A stretch of DNA of 51,908 nucleotides from NCBI GenBank assembly GCA_964619935.1, contig CAZUGO010000097.1:1-51908 (forward strand), read 5' to 3'. Below are positions 1 through 7,899 of the stretch, piece by piece (positions within the stretch are counted from its first letter, which is position 1; every line of letters starts with the position of its first letter). The notes below the pieces were generated by a model. That model did not search any database and had not been told where the DNA came from. It was given only the letters and a program-made list of their open reading frames with translations. Both the position numbers and the translations under genes were made by a program. This DNA is from CAZUGO01 sp964619935 (lineage in GTDB: Bacteria > Planctomycetota > Phycisphaerae > UBA1845 > CAIVHJ01).

Positions 1-134
1 GGGTCCTCTCTACTTCAGAGTGGACCGTGCGAGCGACGCATTTCCATGGCACGAGTTGATCATCAATGGGCTGGTTTATTCACTCGTTGATCCGTGCCTG
101 TTGTTGACAGACGGCTACGCATTGCTCGCCCCGA

Positions 135-548
135 ATGATGAAAGACAGCGCTGGCCAGACGGAATGCGCCCGGGCCTTGCTCCTTACGCCGCCCGAGAGA
201 CTCGACCTTGCTGTCGCCGCGCTCGGCCACCTCCTGGACGACCCCGATGCGCAAGCGCAGGCGACGACCACTGTCCTGAAAACGCTTGCCCGCTTCGGCA
301 CGCGCGCCCGTCCGGTGCTGGGGCGCGATGAGGCGTTGTACGCGCACCAAGAGATCGCAGAGCAGATTCGTACTTCTGCAGCCGTAGCGGTGTTGCGGAT
401 CGCAGGCCTGGCCCATTCTGCTCGAAACGGCACGATCCGATCCGGATCAGAAGCTGCGAGAAGAGGTCAGCCGCCCTGCGGTCTCTGGACGATCAACCCG
501 GCACCGAGATTCACCGGCGACATATCCAGCCCCTGCTTGTCAAAATAA
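135..548 (+). pseudogene. possible HEAT-like gene fragment
   Basis: An open frame of 137 codons. Roughly its first 95 residues are rich in Leu, Ala and Arg and read like alpha-helical HEAT-type repeats (LGHLLDDPDAQAQATTTVLKTL...). The composition then breaks down, and the 3' end runs over the end of the oppositely oriented metallopeptidase gene. A different frame (2-134) also reads plausibly before it, so this may be the decayed or frameshifted 3' part of a gene that starts outside the window. No recognisable ribosome binding site. It could equally be non-coding. Confidence 0.2.
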
Positions 549-1267
549 TCCATCCTGTTGGGTACGGTTTTCAGGATGGTGTTGGCCAGCTCTTCCGAAA
601 TCCTGTCTCTCCGGTACTTATAAGCCAGGTATACGAGAAAGGTTTCGGCAATGTCTTCCCGGTCGGGGTTTTCCTGGGCATAGGCGGATATGTAAGCCGG
701 ATCCGACGACTGCGCCTCTCTCCAGCCGGTAGCGCTGGCATGCGCGGCGTCGAGTGAAGTGTGGCAGGCTTCGTGGACGAAGGTTTCTTCAAGAATGCCA
801 TCCGCTTCGTAAAGCGCGCCCTGCCCGGTATGGATCAGCAGATTGTTGTTACCGCCTCCAAAAGGTTCAGTGCCTTTGTGTATCCAGAAGGTTTCAACGT
901 CCTTCTTGAGTACCTCCGGAAGCCTGCCGACCGCGGTAGCATATTTTTCCGCTTCGGCTCTTGCTTCGTCTACGGTGCTGAATTCCGGGTTCACCTGTAC
1001 TTCCACCGTGAAGCCGTTGGCAAACGTGGCTGCAAACAGGTAGGCTTCGGGGGTTATCCAGTCGTTTACCCGCCGGTCAAACATCTTCCTCGGCGCCACC
1101 CCAGTGTAAGAAAGGCTCTGGAAGGTGGTGGGGTCGTCGGCAGTGATGATGTCGGGGTCCAGGAAAATGGTGCCTTCAAAAGGGGGGGTGGTTTTCGCGT
1201 TGTTGCCACACCGGGACAGCAAGATCACTGAAATGAAAAGAGTAATCATACTGAGCCGTCCGGTCAT
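467..1267 (-). CDS. putative zinc metallopeptidase-like lipoprotein
   Basis: A protein of about 266 residues with a hydrophobic N-terminus (MITLFISVILLSRC) ending in a Cys, which resembles a lipoprotein signal although the lipobox is imperfect. Near residues 165-169 it carries HEACH, matching the HExxH zinc-binding pattern. About 40 residues later comes REDIAETF, where an acidic residue could be the third zinc ligand, as in gluzincins. This suggests a surface-anchored zinc peptidase or a relative; the substrate is unknown. The start is uncertain: in-frame ATGs lie at 1327, 1267 and 1249, none with a strong Shine-Dalgarno; 1267 puts the hydrophobic segment near the N-terminus. The gene is visibly AT-richer (about half GC) than its neighbours, hinting at acquisition by transfer. 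Confidence 0.6.
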   Translation of the reverse strand: MTGRLSMITLFISVILLSRCGNNAKTTPPFEGTIFLDPDIITADDPTTFQSLSYTGVAPRKMFDRRVNDWITPEAYLFAATFANGFTVEVQVNPEFSTVDEARAEAEKYATAVGRLPEVLKKDVETFWIHKGTEPFGGGNNNLLIHTGQGALYEADGILEETFVHEACHTSLDAAHASATGWREAQSSDPAYISAYAQENPDREDIAETFLVYLAYKYRRDRISEELANTILKTVPNRMDYFDKQGLDMSPVNLGAGLIVQRPQGG

Positions 1268-1339
1268 GGACTTGGCGTTAGCATGAATAACGGTGTACAT
1301 CGTCAATAAACCTGCAAGGGTGGCCATGCGGGGACGGCA

Positions 1340-2866
1340 CTAGTCGCTGCCGAAGCGAATGCCTTGGGCCAGCGGGAGGGTGCTGCCCCAATTGATGGTG
1401 TTGGTCTGGCGGCGCATGTAGGCCTTCCAGGAATCGCTGCCGGACTCGCGGCCTCCGCCGGTTTCCTTCTCGCCGCCGAAGGCGCCCCCGATTTCGGCCC
1501 CGCTGGTTCCGATATTGACGTTGGCGATGCCGCAGTCGCTGCCGCCGGCGGATAGAAACTGCTCGGCCTCCTGCAGGTTGCCGGTAAAGACGGCGGACGA
1601 CAGTCCCTGGGGCACGTCGTTGTGCAGGGCAATGGCGTGCTCGAAGGTGTCGTAACAAATCAGGTACAAGATGGGCGCAAACGTTTCTTCCTGAACAATC
1701 GGCATCTTGTTGCGGGCCGAGGCGATGCATGGCGTCACGTAGCAGCCGCCGGGATGGCTGTGTTCAGGTAAGACTTCGCCGCCGTACAGCACCTCGCCGC
1801 CTTGTTCACGGATGTGGCCGAGGGCTGCCTGCATGGTGCGAACCGCCGCGATGTTGATCAACGGTCCCATCAAGGTGGCCGGGTCGAGGGGGTTGCCGAT
1901 AGGCACCTGGCGATAGGCGGCCAGCAGGCCATCCAGCAGTGTGTCGCGTACCGATTCCTGAACCAGCACGCGCCGGGTGCTGGTGCAGCGCTGGCCGGCG
2001 GTGCCGACGGCCCCGAACAGGATGGCCCGGGTGGCCAGGTCCAGATTCGCCTGGGGCGTGACGATGACGGCATTGTTCCCGCCCAGCTCCAGGATGGTGC
2101 GCCCCAGCCGCCGCCCGACGACCTCGCCGACCTGGTAGCCCATTTGGCAACTGCCGGTTGCGGAGATCAGCGGCACGCGGCGGTCCTCGACCAGCCGCTT
2201 GCCGACGGTGGCTCCAGGCCCCACGACCAGCGAGAAGATCGCCGGGTCGACCCCGTTGCGGCCACACACCTCGGCGGCAATGCGGGTGCAGGCGATGGCG
2301 GTGAGCGGCGTCTGGGAGGACGGCTTCCACAGCGTGGCGTCACCGCACACCGCGGCCAGGGCCGCGTTCCAGGCCCACACCGCCACCGGGAAGTTGAACG
2401 CTGAAATCACCCCGACCACGCCCAGCGGATGCCATTGCTCATACATGCGATGCTGCGGCCGCTCCGATTGCATGGTCAGTCCGTAAAGCTGACGCGACAA
2501 CCCCACCGCGAAATCGCAGATGTCAATCATCTCCTGAACTTCACCGTCGCCTTCGGCCTTGATCTTGCCCATTTCGATGGTGACCAGCGAACCCAGGGCG
2601 TCCTGCTTGCGGCGCAGCGCGTCGCCCAACTGGCGGATGACCTCACCGCGGCGCGGGGCGGGAACGGTCCGCCAGGAAAGAAATGCCTGGTGCGCCCGCT
2701 TGATGACGGTTTCATAATCGGCGGCAGTGGCTTGGCGGACGGTCGCCAGCCGCCGGCCGTCGATCGGCGACGTGCAGGTCACCGGTTCGCCGTTGCCCAG
2801 CCAGTCGCCGGCAAAAGCGCCCGCATTGACGGGGTCGATTCCCAACTCGGTCAGGACGTCCTGCAT
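1340..2866 (-). CDS. amaB: aldehyde dehydrogenase, ALDH7 type (aminoadipate-semialdehyde/piperideine-6-carboxylate dehydrogenase-like)
   Basis: A complete 508-residue NAD(P)-dependent aldehyde dehydrogenase. The Rossmann-domain motif SAFNFPVAVW (catalytic Asn158), the general base in LELGGNN (Glu260) and the nucleophile in GQRCTSTRR (Cys294) are all present, followed by the cofactor motif ETFAPILYL. The GQRCTSTRR context and the C-terminal segment GAEIGGAFGGEKETGGGRESGSD are characteristic of the ALDH7/antiquitin family, which oxidises alpha-aminoadipic semialdehyde in lysine breakdown and detoxifies other aldehydes. A GAGGGA Shine-Dalgarno lies about 8 bp before the ATG. No lysine-catabolism neighbours are visible, so the physiological substrate is open. 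The gene symbol is by family only. Confidence 0.9.
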   Translation of the reverse strand: MQDVLTELGIDPVNAGAFAGDWLGNGEPVTCTSPIDGRRLATVRQATAADYETVIKRAHQAFLSWRTVPAPRRGEVIRQLGDALRRKQDALGSLVTIEMGKIKAEGDGEVQEMIDICDFAVGLSRQLYGLTMQSERPQHRMYEQWHPLGVVGVISAFNFPVAVWAWNAALAAVCGDATLWKPSSQTPLTAIACTRIAAEVCGRNGVDPAIFSLVVGPGATVGKRLVEDRRVPLISATGSCQMGYQVGEVVGRRLGRTILELGGNNAVIVTPQANLDLATRAILFGAVGTAGQRCTSTRRVLVQESVRDTLLDGLLAAYRQVPIGNPLDPATLMGPLINIAAVRTMQAALGHIREQGGEVLYGGEVLPEHSHPGGCYVTPCIASARNKMPIVQEETFAPILYLICYDTFEHAIALHNDVPQGLSSAVFTGNLQEAEQFLSAGGSDCGIANVNIGTSGAEIGGAFGGEKETGGGRESGSDSWKAYMRRQTNTINWGSTLPLAQGIRFGSD

Positions 2867-2956
2867 CGAAACGGTCCCTCATAATGAAGTAGCGGCCGCC
2901 GGGCTCCATCGAGTCGCAGCATCGCTGAGTTCGGTGGGTGGCTCGATCCGCGACGT

Positions 2957-3163
2957 TCAGGCCGTGGTGCCGAAACCGAGGAGCACGAACAAAGACTCGG
3001 ACAGCAGCACAAAGATGGCCGCGAGGATCTGGGCCAGCCAGGTGGGCCCCTGGTCCTGGGCATACTGTCCAAAATCGCTGAACGCGAAGTCCGCCAGCGC
3101 GGTCGACGGCCCGAGCAGGAGTCCCGCCAGGAGCATCCATTTGCATGAACGGATCCATTTCAT
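2957..3163 (-). CDS. small exported or membrane protein of unknown function
   Basis: A 68-residue protein with a classical signal peptide: positive start (MKWIRSCK), hydrophobic stretch (MLLAGLLLG) and a likely signal peptidase site after ALA. The mature part is about 42 residues and ends in a second hydrophobic helix (LAQILAAIFVLLSESLFVLLGF), so it probably sits in or at the inner membrane. A GAGGTG Shine-Dalgarno about 5-6 bp upstream of the ATG supports it as a real gene despite its size. It is 90 bp upstream of, and in the same direction as, the ALDH7 gene, so co-transcription is possible. Function unknown. Confidence 0.55.
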   Translation of the reverse strand: MKWIRSCKWMLLAGLLLGPSTALADFAFSDFGQYAQDQGPTWLAQILAAIFVLLSESLFVLLGFGTTA

Positions 3164-3238
3164 AAGTCACCTCATGTAGGCAGCGTGCCATCGTACCGCG
3201 GCGGTTCCAGGCCGACAAGCAGCGGGTGTGCCGGCGTT

Positions 3239-4015
3239 TCACTCGGCGGTCAGGTGGTCGATCGCCGGCCAGTCCCAGGACTGCAGGACCTCCAACCGCC
3301 CCCGATCGGTCAGATTGAAGTGCAGCGGCGTGATCACCACGAAGCCCTCGCTGAGCACCTTGAGGTCGCTGTCCGCGTCCCGGATTTCACCGAAGTCGCC
3401 GTCCAGCCAATAGTACATCCGTTGGTCCGGCCCCCGGAAGCTGACGTACTTGTCTTCCATGGTCTGGACCGCCTGGGCGGCAATTCGGACGCCCCGCGGG
3501 TTACCGGGTCTCAAGGTGGGGATATTGATGTTGATCAGTTGGCCGCCGATCAGCCCACGCTGCTGGAAGGCCTTGATCAGGCGGATGGCAATCCGGGCCG
3601 CGTGCGGGAAGTCCAACTCATTGCCGTGTTCCAGGGACACCGCGAACGACGGAATGCCCAGGAACGCTCCATCGGCAGCCGCCGCCACCGTGCCGGAGTA
3701 GAGCACGTTGATGCTGACGTTGGCGCCGTCGTTGATCCCGGAGACCACCAGGTCGGGGCGCCCGCCGAGCAGTTCCTGGACGCCGAGCTTGACGCAGTCC
3801 GCCGGTCGGCCGTCGACACTGTAGCCGTGAAATTCGCCGTGCACGTGGATCCGCGACACGGCGATCGGCTTCTGCACGGTGATGCCGTGGGCGGCCGCCG
3901 ACTGCCCGGACTCGGGGGCCACCACGTGAACATCGCCGAGGGCGAGCAACTCATGGTGCATCGCCGCCAGCCCGGGGGCCAGAATGCCGTCATCATTGGT
4001 CAAGAGGATTTTCAT
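3239..4015 (-). CDS. surE: 5'/3'-nucleotidase SurE
   Basis: 258 residues, the normal SurE length. The metal and phosphate site is intact: TNDDG with Asp8 and Asp9, Ser39 in PESGQSA, and Asn95 in SGINDGAN match the classical SurE residues. SurE dephosphorylates nucleoside monophosphates (and polyphosphate in some species) in a divalent-cation-dependent way, in the cytoplasm. The open frame extends upstream to 4405, but that part overlaps the divergent nnrE gene and lacks family similarity; the ATG at 4015 begins exactly at the conserved MKILLTNDDG. A good promoter lies 45-72 bp upstream. Confidence 0.95.
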   Translation of the reverse strand: MKILLTNDDGILAPGLAAMHHELLALGDVHVVAPESGQSAAAHGITVQKPIAVSRIHVHGEFHGYSVDGRPADCVKLGVQELLGGRPDLVVSGINDGANVSINVLYSGTVAAAADGAFLGIPSFAVSLEHGNELDFPHAARIAIRLIKAFQQRGLIGGQLININIPTLRPGNPRGVRIAAQAVQTMEDKYVSFRGPDQRMYYWLDGDFGEIRDADSDLKVLSEGFVVITPLHFNLTDRGRLEVLQSWDWPAIDHLTAE

Positions 4016-4059
4016 GCACCGAGGATCCAGATCGGTCTGAGGGTCGTCGCCGGCAGTCG

Positions 4060-4087
4060 ATTGTAGAACCGCCCTCGGCGATGTCAA
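4060..4087 (-). promoter_or_regulatory. sigma-70-like promoter of surE
   Basis: Reading the minus strand: TTGACA (4087-4082), 16 bp, then TACAAT (4065-4060). The -35 box is perfect and the -10 box has one mismatch. Transcription would start near 4053, giving a leader of about 38 nt before the surE ATG. Confidence 0.6.
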
Positions 4088-4104
4088 CATGCCGCCAGCG
4101 CACT

Positions 4105-4110
4105 TATAAT
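4105..4110 (+). promoter_or_regulatory. -10 box directly upstream of nnrE (leaderless candidate)
   Basis: A perfect TATAAT ends 8 bp before the ATG at 4119 (2 bp before an alternative GTG at 4113). No good -35 is seen at the expected distance. If used, the transcript would start at or within a few bases of the start codon. Confidence 0.5.
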
Positions 4111-4118
4111 AGGTGTGC

Positions 4119-4775
4119 ATGCGACCGTTGACGCGACAGCAAATCCGCGAAGTGGATCGCCGGGCCATCGAGGAGTTCGGGATCGCCAGCCTGGTGCTCA
4201 TGGAAAACGCCGGCCGCAACGCGGCCCAGTTGATCATCGAGCACCTGCAGCACCCGGGCCGCCCGCGGGTGTGCATCCTGTGCGGGTCCGGCAACAACGG
4301 CGGCGACGGTTTCGTGATCGCCCGCCATCTGTTCAATGCCCGCTTTGCGGTTGACGTGGTGCGGCCGGCGCCCGCCGCCCGACTGACCCCCGATGCCCGA
4401 ATCAATCACGACATCGCTTGCAGGATGGGGATCCCCATTCACGAGGGTGATCCGCGGCAGACCGAGCGGCTGCTCAAACGATCGGGCGTGGTGGTCGATG
4501 CCTTGCTTGGCACCGGATTCAGCGGGACGGTTCGCCCGCCGATCGATCAGATGATCGCGCTGATCAATGCCGCAGCACATGCCATGGTGGTGGCCATGGA
4601 CATCCCGTCGGGTCTGGATTGTGACAGCGGCGTGCCCGCCGAGCCCACCGTGCGGGCGGATCTGACCGTGACCTGTGTGGCGCCTAAACTGGGGTTTGCC
4701 CGGGCAGCCGCCTATACCGGTGAGGTGTGCGTCGCCGACATCGGGGCGCCGCGATCCTTATGGGACCTTCCCTGA
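4119..4775 (+). CDS. nnrE: NAD(P)H-hydrate epimerase
   Basis: A YjeF_N-domain protein of about 218 residues. It carries the family hallmarks: MENAGRN, the loop CGSGNNGGDGFV that binds the nucleotide, VVDALLGTGFSG and MDIPSGLDCDSG. The enzyme interconverts the R and S forms of hydrated NAD(P)H so that NnrD dehydratase can repair them. Here the dehydratase domain (often fused at the C-terminus) is absent and no nnrD is nearby. The ATG at 4119 (MRPLTRQQ) fits the family start; GTG at 4113 adds two residues. Divergent from surE with only 103 bp between start codons. Confidence 0.93.
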   Translation: MRPLTRQQIREVDRRAIEEFGIASLVLMENAGRNAAQLIIEHLQHPGRPRVCILCGSGNNGGDGFVIARHLFNARFAVDVVRPAPAARLTPDARINHDIACRMGIPIHEGDPRQTERLLKRSGVVVDALLGTGFSGTVRPPIDQMIALINAAAHAMVVAMDIPSGLDCDSGVPAEPTVRADLTVTCVAPKLGFARAAAYTGEVCVADIGAPRSLWDLP

Positions 4776-4829
4776 CTCCCGTTCGCCGCGGCGCACGGGG
4801 CCATGCCCCCCATATCGTAAGCTGAAAGT

Positions 4830-4843
4830 GCGCCGTGCGGCGC
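4830..4843 (+). terminator. short GC hairpin after nnrE
   Basis: GCGCC (4830-4834), loop GTGC, GGCGC (4839-4843), followed by CTGTTGT. The stem is short and the T-run poor, so this is only a possible terminator between nnrE and the diguanylate cyclase gene. Confidence 0.25.
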
Positions 4844-4886
4844 CTGTTGTATCCCCCGGGCATTGAGGAGCAGGAGCGGACCATTC

Positions 4887-6200
4887 GTGACCCAGTGGCG
4901 ACTGTGGAACCATCTTTTCTTGACGTTGGCGGTGTGCAGTGGCCTGATCGCGGTGGGCGCCGTCCTGCTCCTGCAGCAGCCGCAGCGGGACTGGGCCCGC
5001 AATAGCCGCCAAAACATGCTCGCCCATTTGGTCGAGCCGCTGGCGCAGACCTTGTCACGAGCCGACGTCGACCCGCGGCAACACTTCGAGGACTGGGCCC
5101 GGATCATCAGCCGCCATCCCGACGTGGTGCGGATCGCGGTTCTCGACCGAGACGATCGCCCGCTGGCGGCGTATCCGCCCGGGCCGTTCGAGCAGGGCCT
5201 GGCGGAGGTCCGCGGTCTGGCCGGCGCCCTGGAGCTGGTTCGTTGCCCGCTGCCGGAAGTCGCCGGATCGTCGCTGGCCACCCTGGCGTTCACCTTGCTC
5301 GTTCCAGCGACGGCCCTGGGGCCGCCACCGCCGCAAACGTCCTATTGGCCGATCCTCTTGATGGGCGCCGCGGCCATCGGCCTGGCCACCTGGTGGCTGC
5401 GCTGCCGCCTGGAGAAACCGATCACCCGCTACCTGCACAAAGCCAATCGGCTGCTGGGCGTCCAGAGTTCACCGGCGGCGGACGGTCACGTCGGTGCTGA
5501 GTTCGAAAAGCTGCTGGCGCACATCGATCACCTCCGGCGGGAGGTGCTTGACTGGCAGGGCCAGTCCTCGGAGCTGCAACGACGGGTGAACCTCAAGGTC
5601 AGAGCCGAACGCGAGCATTTCAATGCTCTGCTGCGGCGGGTCGAGACCCAGGCTTGCGAGGATGCCCTGACCGGCCTGGAGAATCGCCGCGGCATGGATG
5701 ATCTGCTCAAGGGGCTGTTTCTGCTGCATCGCCGATCCAACCTGGAACTGACGGTGGTCATGCTGGACATCGATCACTTCAAGGCACTCAACGACACCCT
5801 GGGGCACCAGGCGGGCGACGGGCTGTTGCGATTCCTGGGTGAATTGGTGCGGGCCACGATTCACGACCCGGACCTGGCGATCCGGTACGGCGGCGATGAG
5901 ATTCTGCTGGTGCTGCCTGGGACCGGGTGCGCGCCCGCGGCCCGCACCGCCGCCCACCTCAACTCGATGCTGGAACGTTACGGATCGTCACTCGGTGTCG
6001 ATCCGCCGCCGACCTTGAGTGCCGGGATCGCCTCACTGATGTACAGCCGGTCGATCACCATGGACCAGCTCATCAACGCGGCAGACCAGGCGTTGTACCT
6101 GGCCAAGCGCAACGGCAAGAACCGGGTGCAGATCTGTGATTCTGCGGTGCCGGAGGCCGCGCTCGAGCCGGCGGCGGTGCCGCCGTCGGTTCAGGACTGA
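4887..6200 (+). CDS. membrane-anchored diguanylate cyclase (GGDEF)
   Basis: 437 residues from the GTG at 4887, preceded by AGGAGC at 9 bp; a TTG at 4863 in frame is less likely. Layout: transmembrane helix (about 9-29), a periplasmic sensor region of about 120 residues without a recognised fold, a second helix (about 153-170), a HAMP-like/coiled-coil linker, then a GGDEF domain. The active motif is GGDEI (335-339), preceded by DIDHFKALND for metal and GTP binding. It should make cyclic di-GMP from GTP. The inhibitory RxxD site five residues before GGDEI is HDPD, so feedback inhibition through it is probably lost. No EAL domain. The 3' end overlaps the convergent Nudix gene by 10 bp. Confidence 0.92.
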   Translation: MTQWRLWNHLFLTLAVCSGLIAVGAVLLLQQPQRDWARNSRQNMLAHLVEPLAQTLSRADVDPRQHFEDWARIISRHPDVVRIAVLDRDDRPLAAYPPGPFEQGLAEVRGLAGALELVRCPLPEVAGSSLATLAFTLLVPATALGPPPPQTSYWPILLMGAAAIGLATWWLRCRLEKPITRYLHKANRLLGVQSSPAADGHVGAEFEKLLAHIDHLRREVLDWQGQSSELQRRVNLKVRAEREHFNALLRRVETQACEDALTGLENRRGMDDLLKGLFLLHRRSNLELTVVMLDIDHFKALNDTLGHQAGDGLLRFLGELVRATIHDPDLAIRYGGDEILLVLPGTGCAPAARTAAHLNSMLERYGSSLGVDPPPTLSAGIASLMYSRSITMDQLINAADQALYLAKRNGKNRVQICDSAVPEAALEPAAVPPSVQD

Positions 6201-6595
6201 ATCGCCGCCAGACACCCCGTGACGCTGGGCATGACGTTGGGCAGGGCCTGGATTTCGGGCACGGTCAGCCAGGCGTGATCGGCCACCTCGCGGGAATTGG
6301 CGATGACCGCGCCACCGTTCGATCGGACGGTCCAGCAATGCAGGATCCACTCCTGGTTGAGGGACAGGCACTCCCACACTTTGCGGATCGGTTCGGTTTC
6401 CAGTCCCACTTCCTCTTGCACTTCGCGGATGACCGCTTGGCGCTGGGTTTCGCCGGGTTCGACGGCCCCACCCACGAAGCACCAGTACCCGCCGGCTCGA
6501 ATCTGCGGGGGTCGCAAGATCAGCAGATAACGGGCGTTCCGCTCAATGATGGCGACGACCCCTTCGCCGGGGCCTGCGTTGCCGGGCACGGTCAT
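6191..6595 (-). CDS. Nudix hydrolase
   Basis: 134 residues with a complete Nudix box running from GGAVEPGE through REVQEEVGLE (about residues 42-65), the Mg-binding helix that hydrolyses nucleoside diphosphates linked to another moiety. The ILRPPQIRAGGYWCFVGG context is like that of NUDIX proteins acting on nucleotide sugars, NADH or oxidised nucleotides, but the substrate cannot be told from sequence. An AAAGGCG Shine-Dalgarno lies 7 bp before the ATG. Confidence 0.88.
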   Translation of the reverse strand: MTVPGNAGPGEGVVAIIERNARYLLILRPPQIRAGGYWCFVGGAVEPGETQRQAVIREVQEEVGLETEPIRKVWECLSLNQEWILHCWTVRSNGGAVIANSREVADHAWLTVPEIQALPNVMPSVTGCLAAIQS

Positions 6596-6630
6596 GGGCC
6601 ACGCCTTTCTGCGGCCGGAACCGCTGTGGT

Positions 6631-6659
6631 TTGCCCCCGTATATCGATCCGGGTATCGT
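6631..6659 (+). promoter_or_regulatory. candidate promoter of the FIST gene
   Basis: TTGCCC (6631-6636), 17 bp, TATCGT (6654-6659). A second TANNNT hexamer, TACTGT, sits at 6666-6671, 8 bp before an in-frame ATG at 6680. Either could serve the FIST gene. Confidence 0.35.
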
Positions 6660-6718
6660 ACCGGCTACTGTACCCGGCCATGACCAGCCCTGCGCGATGT
6701 CCCGATCAAGGGCGTGTG

Positions 6719-7882
6719 ATGAAGTTCCACTCGATCCTGGCCACTCAGTCTCAAACCGCAGCTGCGGTTCGCCATCTGATCGAGCAGGCGGGTGAATTTG
6801 CTGCCGATCTGGGCGTGCTGTTCGCGTCGCACCACCACGGTCCGGACTTCGAGGAACTGGTTCGGCCGCTGCACCGTCAGCTCAATGTCCGCAATCTGAT
6901 CGGCTGCACCGGCGAGAGCATCATCGGGCCCGACCGTGAGGTCGAGGGCCAGCCGGCGGTGGTGTTGTGGCTGGCGGCCCTACCGGAGGTGCGGGTCCTG
7001 CCCTTTCTGGTGGATCAGGAGGACCTTCAGGGATTCGAGGACATCGACGGCCTGATCGACCGCGTGGGCGCGGCGCCCGACGACGATGCCAGCTTCGTGA
7101 TCCTGGCCGAGCCGTATACCTTCGACACCTTGTTCTTTCTCAATTACATGGACCACGCTTATCCCGGGCGGCCCAAGGTCGGCGGGATGGCCAGCGGGGC
7201 CACCGAGCGCGGGCAGAACCGCTTGTTCCTGAACGACCAGGAGCTGCGCCAGGGCATGGTCGGCGTGGCCTTGAGCGGCCCGGTGCGGATCGACACCGTG
7301 GTCTGTCCCGGATGTCGCCCGATCGGCAAGCCGTATGTCGTCACCAAGGCCAACGTCAACATCATCGACCAACTGGGCGGCCGTGACGCCCACGACGTGC
7401 TCAAGCAGGTGTTTCTGGATGCGGCCCCCCCCGATCAGGAGATGATGAAGGGAGGCGTGCAGGTGGGGGTGGTCATCGATGAACACCTCAAGGACTTCGG
7501 GCCCGGTGATTTTGTGGTCCACAACCTGCTGGGCGTGTTCGAAGAAACCAAGCTGGCCATCGGCAGCCTGATCCGACCCGGCCAGACCATCCAATTCCAC
7601 GTCCAGGATGCCGTGACCGCCGACACCGTGATGCGGGACATGCTCGCCGGAAAGACCGCCCAACTGAACACCGCCCCATCCGGCGGCCTGCTGTTCAGTT
7701 GCAACGGGCGCGGGCGGCGGATGTTCTCCGAATCAAACCACGATATCGGTCTGGTGAAGGCGGCGTTCGAGGACTGTCAGGTCGCCGGTTTCTTTGCCCA
7801 AGGCGAGATCGGTCCGGTCGGAGGGCGGTCGTTCGTGCACGGGTTGACCAGCAGTTTGATCTTGTTTCGGGATGCCACCTGA
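6719..7882 (+). CDS. FIST-domain signal-sensing protein
   Basis: 387 residues covering FIST_N (about 25-220) and FIST_C (about 225-370). Typical features are FASHHHGPDF near the N-terminus, IGCTGESIIGPDREVEG, VGGMASGATERGQNRLFLND in the middle, and the C-terminal GGLLFSCNGRGRRMFSESNHD and GFFAQGEIGPVGGRSFVHGLTSSLILF. FIST proteins are thought to bind small ligands and feed signal transduction; here it is a stand-alone cytoplasmic protein, not fused to a kinase or GGDEF domain, although a diguanylate cyclase gene lies two genes away. The start at 6719 has AAGGG at 6 bp; an in-frame ATG at 6680 would add 13 residues. Confidence 0.9.
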   Translation: MKFHSILATQSQTAAAVRHLIEQAGEFAADLGVLFASHHHGPDFEELVRPLHRQLNVRNLIGCTGESIIGPDREVEGQPAVVLWLAALPEVRVLPFLVDQEDLQGFEDIDGLIDRVGAAPDDDASFVILAEPYTFDTLFFLNYMDHAYPGRPKVGGMASGATERGQNRLFLNDQELRQGMVGVALSGPVRIDTVVCPGCRPIGKPYVVTKANVNIIDQLGGRDAHDVLKQVFLDAAPPDQEMMKGGVQVGVVIDEHLKDFGPGDFVVHNLLGVFEETKLAIGSLIRPGQTIQFHVQDAVTADTVMRDMLAGKTAQLNTAPSGGLLFSCNGRGRRMFSESNHDIGLVKAAFEDCQVAGFFAQGEIGPVGGRSFVHGLTSSLILFRDAT

Positions 7883-7899
7883 ACGATCGGCCGCCGCGG

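Noticed and set aside
6275..6718. N-terminal extension of the FIST protein
   Set aside because: Overlaps the Nudix gene in antisense and includes the FIST promoter region.
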